Positions 9,053 to 18,128 are shown, counted from the first letter of the stretch. The stretch is DNA of 57,064 bases from Oscillospiraceae bacterium (GCA_015067675.1 SVMB01000012.1:1-57064); one strand, 5' to 3'. A program made the numbers and translations. Notes: generated from the letters alone by a model not told the origin.

Positions 9053-9814
9053 TCAGATATTGGCGAGCAGGTCTTTCATACCATATGCACCGGCTGTCTT
9101 GCCGGCAAGGAACTGGGCTGCCTTCACGGCGCCGCCGGCGAAAGCTTCGCGGGTCAGCGCGGAATGGGCAATGGTGATCACTTCGTCGGGACCGCAGAAC
9201 ATGATCTCATGCTCGCCGACGATGGTACCGCCGCGAACGGCGTGAATACCGATTTCATGGGCGGGACGCTTCTCGCGGCGCTCATGGCGGTCATAGCAGT
9301 ATTCGGCTTCATAGGGAAGCGCGGATTTGACTTCGTCTGCCAGCATCAGAGCGGTGCCGGAAGGCGCATCGAGCTTCTGATTATGATGCTTTTCGATGAT
9401 TTCCACGTCATAGCCTTCACCAAGGACAGAGGCGGCACGCTTGATGAGATCCGCCAGGAGATTCACGCCCATGGACATATTGGCAGAGCGGAAGATCGCG
9501 ATGGACTTCTGCGCCTCGGCGATCTTTTCAAGCTGCTCGGGGCTGTGACCGGTGGTGGCAAGCACCAGAGGAAGCTTTCTGGAAATGCAGAAGTCAAGAA
9601 GGCCGGTCTCAATGGCCGCGACGTTGGAAAAATCCACTACCACGTCAGCTTCTTCCTTCACATCCTCAAAAGCGGCGTACAGCGGGAAATCGGCATAGGC
9701 CTTACCAAAGGGATCAACACCCGCAACCACGGTCACGGCGTCGTTCTTCTCGGTCAGGCGATGAATGGCACGGCCCATACGGCCGCAGGCGCCGGAAAGA
9801 ATGATCTTTGTCAT
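9053..9814 (-). CDS. dapB: 4-hydroxy-tetrahydrodipicolinate reductase
   Basis: Reduces the DapA product to tetrahydrodipicolinate with NAD(P)H in the DAP/lysine pathway. 253 residues, a normal length. The Rossmann motif GACGRMGRAI starts at about residue 7. The family signature EIIEKHHNQKLDAPSGTA carries the catalytic His and Lys. GAGG with 7-nt spacing precedes the ATG, 18 nt after the dapA stop, so it is co-transcribed with dapA. Confidence 0.97.
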   Translation of the reverse strand: MTKIILSGACGRMGRAIHRLTEKNDAVTVVAGVDPFGKAYADFPLYAAFEDVKEEADVVVDFSNVAAIETGLLDFCISRKLPLVLATTGHSPEQLEKIAEAQKSIAIFRSANMSMGVNLLADLIKRAASVLGEGYDVEIIEKHHNQKLDAPSGTALMLADEVKSALPYEAEYCYDRHERREKRPAHEIGIHAVRGGTIVGEHEIMFCGPDEVITIAHSALTREAFAGGAVKAAQFLAGKTAGAYGMKDLLANI

Positions 9815-9832
9815 ATGTATGCCTCTTACAGA

Positions 9833-10726
9833 TTACTTGAGCAGGCCGTGGGCAGTCAGGGAGGCCTTGACCTTGGCAAGGTTACCCTCGGTCATGGTGG
9901 TCAGGGGCAGACGCAGGCCGCCGACTTCATAGCCCATGAGCTCCATGGCGGTCTTGACGGGGATAGGATTGGTCTCGATAAACATGGCATCCATCAGGTC
10001 GGACCATTCAATCTGCAGCGCTTCGGCGGCAGCAATATCACCTTCGAAGAACTTCGCGCAGATGTCATGCATGACCTCGGGGATGATGTTGGAGGAAGTG
10101 GAGATGACGCCCTTACCGCCGACGGAAAGGATGGGCAGGGTCTGGATGTCCTCACCGGACCAGATGTACATATCATCGCCGCAGAGCTTACGGGTCTGCA
10201 CGACGGTAGACAGGTTGCCGCAGGCTTCCTTGATACCGTTGATGTTGGGATGCTTGGACATGGCGTAATAGGTCTCGGGCTGGATGGTCATACCGGTACG
10301 GCCGGGAACATTGTAGACAATGATCGGCACGTTGGTACGATCGGCAATATAGAGGTAGTGCTCGATGAGACCCTTCTGGGTGGTCTTGTTATAATAAGGA
10401 GTCACCATCAGGACACCGTCCACGCCGGCTTCCTCGGCATGCTTGGTCAGGTGAAGACCGTAGGCGGTATCGTTGGAACCGGTACCGGCGATAACCGGAA
10501 CGCGGCCCGCCGTATGCTTGACGGCAAACTCGATGCACTTGCGATGCTCTTCGTCGTCCAGAACGGGAGATTCACCGGTGGTGCCGCAGATGACGATGGC
10601 GTCGGTCTTGCGGGCAATCTGCTCATCGATGAGCTCACCGAGTTTTTCGAAATTCACACCGCCATCCTTGGGCAGGAAAGGGGTAACAATCGCGACTGCG
10701 GCTCCGGTAAAGATCGGCTTTTTCAT
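9833..10726 (-). CDS. dapA: 4-hydroxy-tetrahydrodipicolinate synthase
   Basis: Condenses aspartate semialdehyde and pyruvate, the committed step to DAP and lysine. 297 residues, typical length. The Schiff-base lysine is K166 in NGIKEACGN. Y138 in VYNVPGRTG and the CGTTGESP loop are in place. It is the first gene of dapA-dapB-asd. The nearest Shine-Dalgarno-like GGAAGG is an unusually long 14 nt from the ATG and lies in the 3' arm of a predicted hairpin, so translation may be controlled by the leader. Confidence 0.97.
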   Translation of the reverse strand: MKKPIFTGAAVAIVTPFLPKDGGVNFEKLGELIDEQIARKTDAIVICGTTGESPVLDDEEHRKCIEFAVKHTAGRVPVIAGTGSNDTAYGLHLTKHAEEAGVDGVLMVTPYYNKTTQKGLIEHYLYIADRTNVPIIVYNVPGRTGMTIQPETYYAMSKHPNINGIKEACGNLSTVVQTRKLCGDDMYIWSGEDIQTLPILSVGGKGVISTSSNIIPEVMHDICAKFFEGDIAAAEALQIEWSDLMDAMFIETNPIPVKTAMELMGYEVGGLRLPLTTMTEGNLAKVKASLTAHGLLK

Positions 10727-10881
10727 GTAACAGGTGACAGCCTTCCAAAATCAACATGACTTTAACGGCTGCTGCTCCTTTCTCTCGATATCAGGTATGC
10801 ATACGGCACTCAAATCTCTTGCAGGCTGGCGATTTGATTTACCGTAACCGGCACGGCCTGACCATGCCTACAGTAACCTTA
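10727..10881 (-). promoter_or_regulatory. Structured 5' leader of dapA (about 155 nt)
   Basis: Between the promoter and dapA the leftward RNA can form several helices. One is GGCATGG/CCGTGCC with a 5-nt loop (about 10850-10870). Another is CAAATC/GATTTG enclosed by ACGG/CCGT. A third, directly before the start, is CAGCC and AAAGTCA pairing with TGATTTT and GGCTG, which captures part of GGAAGG. I see neither the conserved lysine riboswitch core nor the T-box AGGGTGG element. It may be an unrecognised regulatory leader. Folding was done by eye. Confidence 0.5.
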
Positions 10882-10887
10882 CTCTAT

Positions 10888-10916
10888 ATTATACGCGCCC
10901 CTTTCCGTCTTGTCTA
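10888..10916 (-). promoter_or_regulatory. Promoter of dapA-dapB-asd
   Basis: Reading leftward: TAGACA, 17 bp, TATAAT, with a predicted start near 10881. Confidence 0.8.
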
Positions 10917-11020
10917 CTGACCAGTTGCCGAATCGAAGCTCCAAAAACCACGGTTTTTTACCCAAGATCATAAAAATAACCAAAATGCGCCTTCCGCTTC
11001 CGCTTCCGACGCCCCTCTTT

Positions 11021-11052
11021 TGCAGGACAGAGGCCGCCGTCCTGCATTTTTC
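11021..11052 (+). terminator. Rho-independent terminator with no upstream + strand gene
   Basis: TGCAGGAC (11021-11028), a 10-nt loop, GTCCTGCA (11039-11046), then TTTTTC. It points rightward, but the nearest rightward gene starts 188 nt later behind its own promoter, so the transcript it ends is unknown. The interval 10917-11020 shows no coding frame that I can support. Confidence 0.7.
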
Positions 11053-11114
11053 ATTGCCGCAGCTTTCAAAGCCTTTTTACGTTCCGGGAACAATGTCGTT
11101 TTCTGTTTGTTTAT

Positions 11115-11143
11115 TTGACATTCAGGCGCTTTTCGGATATAAT
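11115..11143 (+). promoter_or_regulatory. Consensus sigma-A promoter of the SpoIID-like gene
   Basis: TTGACA, 17 bp, TATAAT, a full match to the vegetative consensus. A sporulation spoIID gene would be expected to use sigma-E, so vegetative expression is suggested. Confidence 0.9.
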
Positions 11144-11145
11144 AT

Positions 11146-11172
11146 ACTGGTTAAGGTATGTACTTAACCGGT
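11146..11172 (+). promoter_or_regulatory. Inverted repeat at the transcription start of the SpoIID-like gene
   Basis: ACTGGTTAAG, a 7-nt centre, CTTAACCGGT: 10-bp arms with one mismatch, beginning 3 bp after the -10 box. It could be a repressor operator or a 5' stabilising hairpin. Confidence 0.55.
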
Positions 11173-11239
11173 CATACCATCCATATCCCCCGCGCAGGCG
11201 TGATTTTCCCCCTGCGCACCGCTGCATAAGGAGATTTAT

Positions 11240-12805
11240 ATGAAACGCCACCATCGGCGCACAGCGCTTATCCTCTGCATCTTTCTGCTCTTTACGATTC
11301 TTCCCATGTCACCCGCGCAGGCAGCCTCTCCCCTGCCTTCTTTCGTCAAAGTCGGTCTGTACTATGGTTCTGAGGGGCTCTCCCGTGCAAACCTGCAGAA
11401 CAAGACAGGATACGGTTCCGGTTACACCTACGGTACCATGAATCCCGACGGCAGCCTCAACTACTACGGCACGCTCAATGCCGTGGAAATCACGGTTCAG
11501 CCCAGCGGTTCCACCGGCTTCAAGATCACCCAGACAGACTCCGGAGCGGTTCTGGCTTCCGTGGACTTCGGCGGGCAGGATCTCTTCATCGTCCCCACCG
11601 GCAACGGCTGCCCCCGGCCCGAGACCTGGTTTAAGGGGTATACCTACACAGGTTCCTTCCTCTATCACCGCAACTCCTACGGTACGCTCAATGTTATCAA
11701 TTACGTTGCCCTTGAGGATTACATCAAAGGTGTCATCCCTTACGAGATGAACAACCAATGGCCCTATGAAGCGCTGCGTGCGCAGGCTCTGGCCGCCCGC
11801 TCCTACACCGCCGCCACCATGGGCGGCCACAAATCCGACGGCTTTGACCTGTGCAATTCCACCGACTGCCAGGTTTACCGCGGCACCAAGTCTGCCAACG
11901 AAACCACCGATGCCGCCGTCGATTCCACCGCCGGTATGTACATCACCTACGCAGGTTCGCCGATTATGGCGGTTTACCACGCCTCCAACGGCGGTGCCAC
12001 CGAAAACTCCGAAAACATCTGGAACTCCACCCTTCCCTATCTGCGCGCCGTCGCCGATCCCTGGGAAGCCATGACCACCACCACCCGCAGAAGCTGGACT
12101 TATGAAATCACCCTGTCGCAGATCACCAAGCTCCTGCGGGCACGCGGCAATGACTGCGCCTCCATCGTCCACGCCTATGCCGAATACACCGCTGCCGGCA
12201 ATATCGGCCGTCTGGTTTTCATTGATGCCAACGGCAAGGTGCTGGACTACGAGGGCGAATCCATCCGTCTGATGCTGCGCAGCACCGATTACGGCATCGG
12301 CATCTCCAGTCAGCGTCTGATCTTCGAGGATAAAGCAAATCCCCGCGTCACCTCCCCGGCTGATTTCATTCCTGCTCCCTCCGGCGTGATCGGCACACCG
12401 CTTGGAACCCCCATCACCGGCAGCTCCGGAACGCTTGCCGCCGATGCCCATGTTCTGACTTCTTCCGGTCTCTACTCCGCTCAGCACTTCTACGGCGGCA
12501 GTTATCCGGTTCTCACTTCCTCCGGCCTGACCACACAGGCCATGTTAACCGTCACCGGAGGCTCCCAGAGCTTTGCGCCGGGTTCCGGCACTGACAGTTC
12601 CGGCTCCGCTTCCGGTGCCATCGATCCCCTCTCCCTGCAGATTCCCGCATCCTCCTCCGGTACCTTCATCGTCTCCGGCGGCGGCAACGGTCACAACCTC
12701 GGCATGAGCCAGTTTGGCGCCAAGGGCATGGCCGAGCAGGGTTACACTGCAGAGCAGATTATCGCCTACTATTATACCGGCGTCTCCATTCAGCGTCTTT
12801 CCTGA
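11240..12805 (+). CDS. SpoIID/LytB-domain cell-wall protein
   Basis: 521 residues with a signal peptide (cleavage near ...SPAQA-AS at about 29). The SpoIID core spans about 150-355: [55 protein letters not shown]. The family is completed near the C-terminus by [19 protein letters not shown] and IIAYYYTG. Between about 375 and 475 lies a Ser/Gly/Thr-rich insert with a repeated [13 protein letters not shown] / [13 protein letters not shown] unit. SpoIID enzymes are lytic transglycosylases acting on denuded glycan during engulfment; LytB relatives act in vegetative wall turnover. The promoter favours the vegetative reading. AAGGAG precedes the ATG. It may be co-transcribed with queA, 38 nt downstream. 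Confidence 0.85.
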   Translation: MKRHHRRTALILCIFLLFTILPMSPAQAASPLPSFVKVGLYYGSEGLSRANLQNKTGYGSGYTYGTMNPDGSLNYYGTLNAVEITVQPSGSTGFKITQTDSGAVLASVDFGGQDLFIVPTGNGCPRPETWFKGYTYTGSFLYHRNSYGTLNVINYVALEDYIKGVIPYEMNNQWPYEALRAQALAARSYTAATMGGHKSDGFDLCNSTDCQVYRGTKSANETTDAAVDSTAGMYITYAGSPIMAVYHASNGGATENSENIWNSTLPYLRAVADPWEAMTTTTRRSWTYEITLSQITKLLRARGNDCASIVHAYAEYTAAGNIGRLVFIDANGKVLDYEGESIRLMLRSTDYGIGISSQRLIFEDKANPRVTSPADFIPAPSGVIGTPLGTPITGSSGTLAADAHVLTSSGLYSAQHFYGGSYPVLTSSGLTTQAMLTVTGGSQSFAPGSGTDSSGSASGAIDPLSLQIPASSSGTFIVSGGGNGHNLGMSQFGAKGMAEQGYTAEQIIAYYYTGVSIQRLS

Positions 12806-12843
12806 TTACTTACCATATATTACTCACCGAAGGAGCTATCCCT

Positions 12844-13869
12844 TTGAACAAGTCTGACTTTTATTACGACCTTCCGCAGGAACTCATCGCCCAGACGCCC
12901 CTGGAGCGCCGCGACGGTTCCCGCATGATGACCCTCTCCCGTGAAACCGGTAAAGTGGAGCACCGGCATTTCTTTGATCTGCCCTCCATGCTTCGTCCCG
13001 GCGACTGTCTGGTTCTCAATGATTCCCGCGTGATCCCCGCCCGACTTCTGGGTGTCCATGCCCAGAAGGGCAGCGCCGTGGAAGTGCTGCTGCTGCGCGA
13101 CGAAGGCGACGGTCTCTGGGACTGCATCACACGTCCGGGAAAGCGTACCCGTGTGGGCGACGAGCTGTCCTTCGGCGACGGCAAGCTCACGGCCACCGTG
13201 GAATCCGTGGACGAAAACGGCAACCGCCACGTGCGTTTTCACTATGACGGCATCTTCCTTGAGATCATTGAGGATCTGGGCCGCATGCCGCTGCCGCCCT
13301 ACATCACCGAGCAGTTGGATGATCCCAGCCGCTACCAGACGGTTTACGCCCGCAATCCCGGCTCTGCCGCAGCTCCCACGGCTGGTCTGCACTTTACTCC
13401 TGAGCTGCTGGCATCCCTGGAAGCCATGGGCGTCTCCATTGCCCGTGTCACGCTGCACGTGGGTCTTGGTACCTTCCGTCCGGTCAAGGCTGATGTGATT
13501 GAAGAGCATCATATGCACGCGGAGTATTATGAGGTTTCGCAGGAAACTGCCGACCTGATCAACCGCTGCCGTGCCGCAGGCGGCCGCATCATCTCCGTGG
13601 GCACCACGTCCACCCGCACCCTTGAATCCGTGGCACTTGACGACGGTACGATTCCCGCCAAAACCGGCTGGACCGATATTTTCATCTATCCCGGCTACCG
13701 TTTCAAGGCAATCGACGGCCTGATCACCAATTTCCACCTGCCGGAGAGTACGCTCATCATGCTTGTCTCCGCCTTTGCCGGTTACGACGAGACGATGGCG
13801 GCTTACCGCGAGGCCGTTGCCGAGCGCTACCGCTTTTTCTCCTTCGGTGACTGTATGTTCATCTCCTGA
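12844..13869 (+). CDS. queA: S-adenosylmethionine:tRNA ribosyltransferase-isomerase
   Basis: Transfers the ribosyl group of SAM to preQ1 at position 34 of tRNA to form epoxyqueuosine. 341 residues, standard length. Family signatures are [36 protein letters not shown] and [10 protein letters not shown], with [12 protein letters not shown] near the C-terminus. The start is TTG at 12844 with GGAG 7 nt upstream. tgt, its usual operon partner, lies 3.1 kb downstream beyond three GNAT genes. Confidence 0.97.
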   Translation: MNKSDFYYDLPQELIAQTPLERRDGSRMMTLSRETGKVEHRHFFDLPSMLRPGDCLVLNDSRVIPARLLGVHAQKGSAVEVLLLRDEGDGLWDCITRPGKRTRVGDELSFGDGKLTATVESVDENGNRHVRFHYDGIFLEIIEDLGRMPLPPYITEQLDDPSRYQTVYARNPGSAAAPTAGLHFTPELLASLEAMGVSIARVTLHVGLGTFRPVKADVIEEHHMHAEYYEVSQETADLINRCRAAGGRIISVGTTSTRTLESVALDDGTIPAKTGWTDIFIYPGYRFKAIDGLITNFHLPESTLIMLVSAFAGYDETMAAYREAVAERYRFFSFGDCMFIS

Positions 13870-13921
13870 TTTCGGATCGCAGAAACAGCGTTTTCCCAGA
13901 CTTTTCAGACGGTTTTCACCA

Positions 13922-13950
13922 TTTACACAGCCTCCATGTGATGTTAGAAT
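13922..13950 (+). promoter_or_regulatory. Promoter in front of the GNAT gene triplet
   Basis: TTTACA, 17 bp, TAGAAT in the gap after queA. The GNAT genes, and possibly tgt, therefore have a promoter separate from queA. Confidence 0.72.
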
Positions 13951-13986
13951 AGTCTCAATATTGCATACAGGATGGAGGAATACACC

Positions 13987-14958
13987 ATGCTCACGTTCCG
14001 TCACGCACTTCCCGAGGATCTTCCGCCCGCAATCAAAATCCTTTTTACCGCCTACACGCCTATCTATGAAGGTTTCCGCGAACAGATGGGTGACGAGCTT
14101 TTCGATGTCTTTTTCGGCGGCTGGGAAGGCCCCAAGGAAGAACGCATCAAAACGATGATCTCCGGCGCCCATGGCTACGCGGCGCTCCTGGACGGTCGTG
14201 TTGCCGGTTGGGGGCACTGGTGGCCCGTCAGCGGCAGCCATACACTGGCAGCACTCAGTGAAAATGCCGTTGCAGCCGATCTGCGCGGACGCGGACTCGG
14301 CCGTGAGATTCATGAATACCTCATGGATCGTATGCGTGAAGAAGGCTTCACCCATGTACGCGTGGGTACCGGGCTCGATCCCGCTCACGCCGCCGCACGC
14401 CGCGTCTATGCCAAGGTTGGCTTTGAGCACGGACTGCCAAACATTGATTATCATGCCCCTCTGCGCGAGTTGATTTCCGGTTCCTCGTCCAACGTACGTT
14501 CCGTACGTCAGGAAGACTTTCCCCGCATATTTGAGATCGCCATTGAGTCATGGTCTGCCATTCACGACACCTATTCCCGGGAGTATCTGGGACAGGAACT
14601 TCACGATGCCGTATTTGCCGGCTGGCAGGACAGACTCTGCAGCGATCTGCCTGTCTGGATGAAGCGCGGTTTCGTCTATGAAACCGACGGCATGATCGCA
14701 GGCTTTGCCGGATTTATGGTCAGTGCCGGCGGAAAATATGCAAATCTCGGCTTCAATGCCGTAGATCCCGCCATGCGCGGACAGGGCATTGCACAGAAAC
14801 TGTACGCCCATGTTTTTGATCGTATGCGTGAGGAAGGTCTGGAGTACGTCATGGTTCATACCGGCCTTGACTCGGCTCATGCTGCTGCCCGACGTGCCTA
14901 TGAAAAGGCAGGCTTCGGTCACACGGTTCCTCATATTGATTATTACCGTGCTCTTTGA
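13987..14958 (+). CDS. Double-GNAT acetyltransferase, paralogue 1
   Basis: 323 residues made of two GNAT domains (about 1-160 and 165-323). Each half begins with a helix of the EGFREQMGDELFD...GW type and carries the acetyl-CoA motif A: LRGRGLGREI in the first half, MRGQGIAQKL in the second. Each is followed by DRMREEGF/L, a TGLD-AHAAARR motif and AKVGFE/EKAGFG. The last residues are HIDYYRAL. The ATG at 13987 is preceded by GGAGGA with 7-nt spacing; the upstream in-frame ATG at 13972 overlaps that site and is rejected. It probably acetylates a small amine or protein N-terminus, but the substrate is unknown. First of three tandem paralogues between queA and tgt. Confidence 0.88.
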   Translation: MLTFRHALPEDLPPAIKILFTAYTPIYEGFREQMGDELFDVFFGGWEGPKEERIKTMISGAHGYAALLDGRVAGWGHWWPVSGSHTLAALSENAVAADLRGRGLGREIHEYLMDRMREEGFTHVRVGTGLDPAHAAARRVYAKVGFEHGLPNIDYHAPLRELISGSSSNVRSVRQEDFPRIFEIAIESWSAIHDTYSREYLGQELHDAVFAGWQDRLCSDLPVWMKRGFVYETDGMIAGFAGFMVSAGGKYANLGFNAVDPAMRGQGIAQKLYAHVFDRMREEGLEYVMVHTGLDSAHAAARRAYEKAGFGHTVPHIDYYRAL

Positions 14959-14993
14959 TCCCGCTTTCATCATTTTTTCAGGAGGATATTGTC

Positions 14994-15965
14994 ATGCTGA
15001 CTTTCCGCCAAGCCACCGATGCTGATCTTGTACCTGCAATGGAGATTATGCTCGCCGCATGGAAGCCCATCTTTGAAGGTTTCCGCGAACAGATCGGCGA
15101 TGAACTCTACAATGTATTCTATGCCGGTTGGGAACAACCCAAAGCCGAGCGGATCAGCCGCGCGCTGCAGTCAGACCACGGCTGTGTCGCCGAGCTGGAC
15201 GGCCGCATCGTCGGCTTTGCCCACTGGCTCACCTTCCCCGGCAGCGATATCGCCTATCTCAGCGAAAATGCCGTGGCTTCCGATCTGCGCGGCAAGGGTA
15301 TCGGCGGTCAGATCTACAACTACGTATTTGATCGTATGCGGGCCGAGGGCTGCAAATACGTGCGCGTTTCTACCGGTCTGGACGATGCCCACGCGCCTGC
15401 GCGCCGTGCCTATGAAAAGGCAGGTTTCTCCCATACTCTGCCTGACGTGGACTACTTCATGCCTCTGCGCGATGCCATTACCGGCACTGATCCCTGTATG
15501 CGTCCGGCTGCCGAAGCCGACGTGGAACGCGCCTGCGACATCGCCGTACAGGCATGGACGCCTATCCGCGTGATCTTTCGTGAGAATCACCTGGGCGAGC
15601 TCTATTCCCCCTTCTTCGACGGCTGGCAGGCTTCCAAGCGCGCCAGTGTCGCACGTGCCATGCGCGGAGGACGCGGCTATGTGGCCGAGGTGGAGGGACG
15701 TGTGGCCGGTTTCATCAGCTACACCGTCAATCCCGAGCGAAAATCCGCTGAAATCGGCGAAAACGCCGTGGATTCCTCCATGCGCGGTCACGGCATCGGC
15801 GGCAAGCAGTACGCCTGTATCTTTGACCGTATGCGTGCGGAAGGCATTGAGTACGTCAAAGTCCACACCGGCCTTGACGATGGTCATGCCCCCGCCCGCC
15901 GCGCCTATGAAAAGGCCGGCTTTGACAAGCGCATTCCCCACGTCACCTATTACCGCGCCCTTTGA
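14994..15965 (+). CDS. Double-GNAT acetyltransferase, paralogue 2
   Basis: 323 residues, the same two-domain plan as its neighbours. Motif A is LRGKGIGGQI in the N-half and MRGHGIGGKQ in the C-half; both halves share FDRMRAEG and TGLDD-HAPARRAYEKAGF, and the end is HVTYYRAL. The start is the ATG at 14994 with AGGAGGA 7 nt upstream; the longer frame from 14955 is rejected. It follows paralogue 1 by 35 nt. Both halves keep a good RxxGxG/A loop, so both domains may bind acetyl-CoA. Substrate unknown. Confidence 0.88.
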   Translation: MLTFRQATDADLVPAMEIMLAAWKPIFEGFREQIGDELYNVFYAGWEQPKAERISRALQSDHGCVAELDGRIVGFAHWLTFPGSDIAYLSENAVASDLRGKGIGGQIYNYVFDRMRAEGCKYVRVSTGLDDAHAPARRAYEKAGFSHTLPDVDYFMPLRDAITGTDPCMRPAAEADVERACDIAVQAWTPIRVIFRENHLGELYSPFFDGWQASKRASVARAMRGGRGYVAEVEGRVAGFISYTVNPERKSAEIGENAVDSSMRGHGIGGKQYACIFDRMRAEGIEYVKVHTGLDDGHAPARRAYEKAGFDKRIPHVTYYRAL

Positions 15966-15998
15966 AGTGTCTAACTCATTCTTCATGAGGATATCAAC

Positions 15999-16970
15999 AT
16001 GCTGACTTTCCGAAAACCTGTGCAGGCGGATATCACACCTGCCATGAATCTGCTCATCGAAGCCTGGACGCCAATCTTTGACGGGTTTCGTGACCAGGTG
16101 GGCGATGAACTCTATACACTCTTTCACGGCTGGGAAAAGGCAAAAACCGATTTCGTCGCCGGAGCGCTTCTGGGAGAACACGGGCTGATCGCCGAATGCG
16201 ACGGCAACCTTGCCGGTTTTGCCCATTGGTTCCGTCTTCCGGATTCAGACTGCGCAGAGCTCGGTGACAACGCCGTCAGCGGCGCCATGCGCGGCCGCGG
16301 TATCGGCGGTCAGATGTATGAGCGCGTCTTTGAAGAGATGCGCCGGGACGGCTGCAGGTATGTACAGGTGCTCACGGGACTGGATCCCGCCCATGCCCCC
16401 GCCCGCCGTGCCTATGAAAAGATCGGCTTTTCCCGTTCACTGGGGTATCGCGCTTATCAGGCTCGTCTTGCTGACTGCATCGGCGGCCGGGATTCCTGTA
16501 TCCGTGCTGTCCGCGAGGAGGATCTTCCCCGTATTGCGGAGATTGCAAAGCTTGCCTGGACGCCGATCTATGAGGAGTATCGTGTCAGCCATCTGGGCGA
16601 TGAACTCTACCATGCGTTTTTCCCGGATGCTGTGGAGAAGAAATGCCGCGACGTACTGGCCGCCATAGAGCGTGAACATGGCTTCGTGGCAGAGCACGAC
16701 GGTCAAATCGTCGGCTGCATCACCTACGCCAGCGACTCCGGCTCAAAAACAGGCTTTATCGGCGAATGCGCAGTTGATCCCGGTATGCAGAGGCGCGGCT
16801 TTGGCGAAAAACTCGCGGCCTTTGCGCTTGACTGCATGCGTACCGACGGTATGCTGTACGCAGGAGCTTTCACCGGCATCGAAGAATGCCAGTCTGCTGC
16901 CCGCCGTGTCTGTGAAAAGGCTGGTTTTGCGCAATTCATTCCCCATATCACCTATTACCGTGCATTATAA
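15999..16970 (+). CDS. Double-GNAT acetyltransferase, paralogue 3
   Basis: 323 residues, two GNAT domains. The N-half keeps MRGRGIGGQM and TGLDPAHAPARRAYEKIGF. The C-half is the most diverged of the six: motif A reads MQRRGFGEKL, and TGLD-HAPARR has become TGIEECQSAARRVCEKAGF. The end is HITYYRAL as in the others. AGGA lies about 7 nt before the ATG, 33 nt after paralogue 2 and 21 nt before tgt, so it is probably co-transcribed with tgt. Substrate unknown. Confidence 0.87.
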   Translation: MLTFRKPVQADITPAMNLLIEAWTPIFDGFRDQVGDELYTLFHGWEKAKTDFVAGALLGEHGLIAECDGNLAGFAHWFRLPDSDCAELGDNAVSGAMRGRGIGGQMYERVFEEMRRDGCRYVQVLTGLDPAHAPARRAYEKIGFSRSLGYRAYQARLADCIGGRDSCIRAVREEDLPRIAEIAKLAWTPIYEEYRVSHLGDELYHAFFPDAVEKKCRDVLAAIEREHGFVAEHDGQIVGCITYASDSGSKTGFIGECAVDPGMQRRGFGEKLAAFALDCMRTDGMLYAGAFTGIEECQSAARRVCEKAGFAQFIPHITYYRAL

Positions 16971-16991
16971 TACACTGCAAAGGATAAATAC

Positions 16992-18122
16992 ATGTTTACA
17001 CTGATCAAAACCAACGGACTTGCCCGCCGCGGCCGCTTTGTGACGCCCCACGGCACCATCGAAACCCCTGTTTTCATGAACGTCGGCACGCAGGCTGCCA
17101 TCAAGGGCGGTCTGGGCGCCCGTGATCTGGAAGAACTGGGCTGCCAGATTGAGCTGTCCAACACCTACCATCTCCACGTCCGTCCCGGCCACGAGCTTAT
17201 CCGGGAACGCGGGGGGCTGCATCGTTTCATGAACTGGAAGCGTCCCATCCTTACCGATTCCGGTGGTTTCCAGGTGTTCTCTCTTGCCTCTCTGCGCAAA
17301 ATCACCGAGGAAGGTGTTCACTTCCAGTCCCACGTGGACGGCAAGCGCATCTTCATGGGTCCCGAGGAAAGCATGGCGGTTCAGTCTGCCCTCGGTTCCG
17401 ATATCGCCATGGCCTTTGACGAATGCGTCGCCAATCCCTCTCCCAAGCCCTACGTCGCGGCCAGCATTGAACGCACGACCCGTTGGCTGGAACGCTGCAA
17501 GCGCGCCAATGCCGAGTTCAACGCCCAGTCCAACGCTCCCAATCCCGGTCAGGTGCTCTTCGGCATCAACCAGGGCGGCACTTTTGATGATCTGCGCATC
17601 GAGCATATGCAGCAGATAGCGGAGCTGGATCTCCCCGGCTATGCCATCGGCGGTCTCGCCGTGGGCGAGCCTACCGAGGTGATGTATCACATCCTCGACG
17701 TGGTGCTCCCCTATGCCCCGGCAAATAAGCCCCGTTACCTCATGGGCGTCGGCACTCCCGCCAACATCATCGAAGGCGTTGCCCGCGGCATCGACTTCTT
17801 TGACTGCGTCATGCCCTCCCGCAATGCCCGTCACGGTCATCTTAATACCCATGCTGGCATCATCAACCTCAACAACAACAAGTACGCCACCGACGACCGT
17901 CCCATCGAGGAAGGCTGCCAGTGTCCTGCCTGCCGCAATTATTCCCGCGCCTACATCCGTCACCTGCTCAAGGCCGGTGAACTGCTGGGCGGCCGTCTCT
18001 GCGTGACCCACAATCTGTGGTTCTATAACCACCTGATGGAAGAAATCCGCGCCGCCATCGACGAGGATCGTTTTGACGAATACCGCCGCGAATACTCCCC
18101 CATCATCGCCAAGCGCATCTGA
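16992..18122 (+). CDS. tgt: Queuine/preQ1 tRNA-guanine transglycosylase
   Basis: Exchanges guanine-34 of GUN-anticodon tRNAs for preQ1. 376 residues, standard length. The catalytic Asp is D89 in ILTDSGGFQVFSL; the second conserved element is GIDFFDCVMPSRNARHG. The zinc site is CQCPACRNYS with the later Cys and His in LCVTHNLWFYNH. AAAGGA precedes the ATG. It works directly upstream of QueA in the queuosine pathway, yet the two genes are separated here by three acetyltransferases. Confidence 0.97.
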   Translation: MFTLIKTNGLARRGRFVTPHGTIETPVFMNVGTQAAIKGGLGARDLEELGCQIELSNTYHLHVRPGHELIRERGGLHRFMNWKRPILTDSGGFQVFSLASLRKITEEGVHFQSHVDGKRIFMGPEESMAVQSALGSDIAMAFDECVANPSPKPYVAASIERTTRWLERCKRANAEFNAQSNAPNPGQVLFGINQGGTFDDLRIEHMQQIAELDLPGYAIGGLAVGEPTEVMYHILDVVLPYAPANKPRYLMGVGTPANIIEGVARGIDFFDCVMPSRNARHGHLNTHAGIINLNNNKYATDDRPIEEGCQCPACRNYSRAYIRHLLKAGELLGGRLCVTHNLWFYNHLMEEIRAAIDEDRFDEYRREYSPIIAKRI

Positions 18123-18128
18123 CGGTTT

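Noticed and set aside
10636..10760. A 40-codon frame starting MLILEGCHLL that overlaps the dapA start
   Set aside because: The nearest SD is about 17 nt away, it overlaps dapA out of frame and has no protein-like features. The region is better explained as a hairpin.
10727..10900. Lysine riboswitch (L-box) or T-box in front of dapA
   Set aside because: I could not find the conserved core of the L-box, nor AGGGTGG of a T-box. A covariance search could overturn this.
12820..14454. A 544-codon minus-strand frame crossing queA and the first GNAT gene
   Set aside because: It spans two real genes and a promoter on the other strand, so it cannot be a genuine gene.
13987..16970. Toxin-antitoxin GNAT module
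   Set aside because: GNAT toxins are single-domain and paired with a small RHH antitoxin. These genes are two-domain, tandem and have no small partner.
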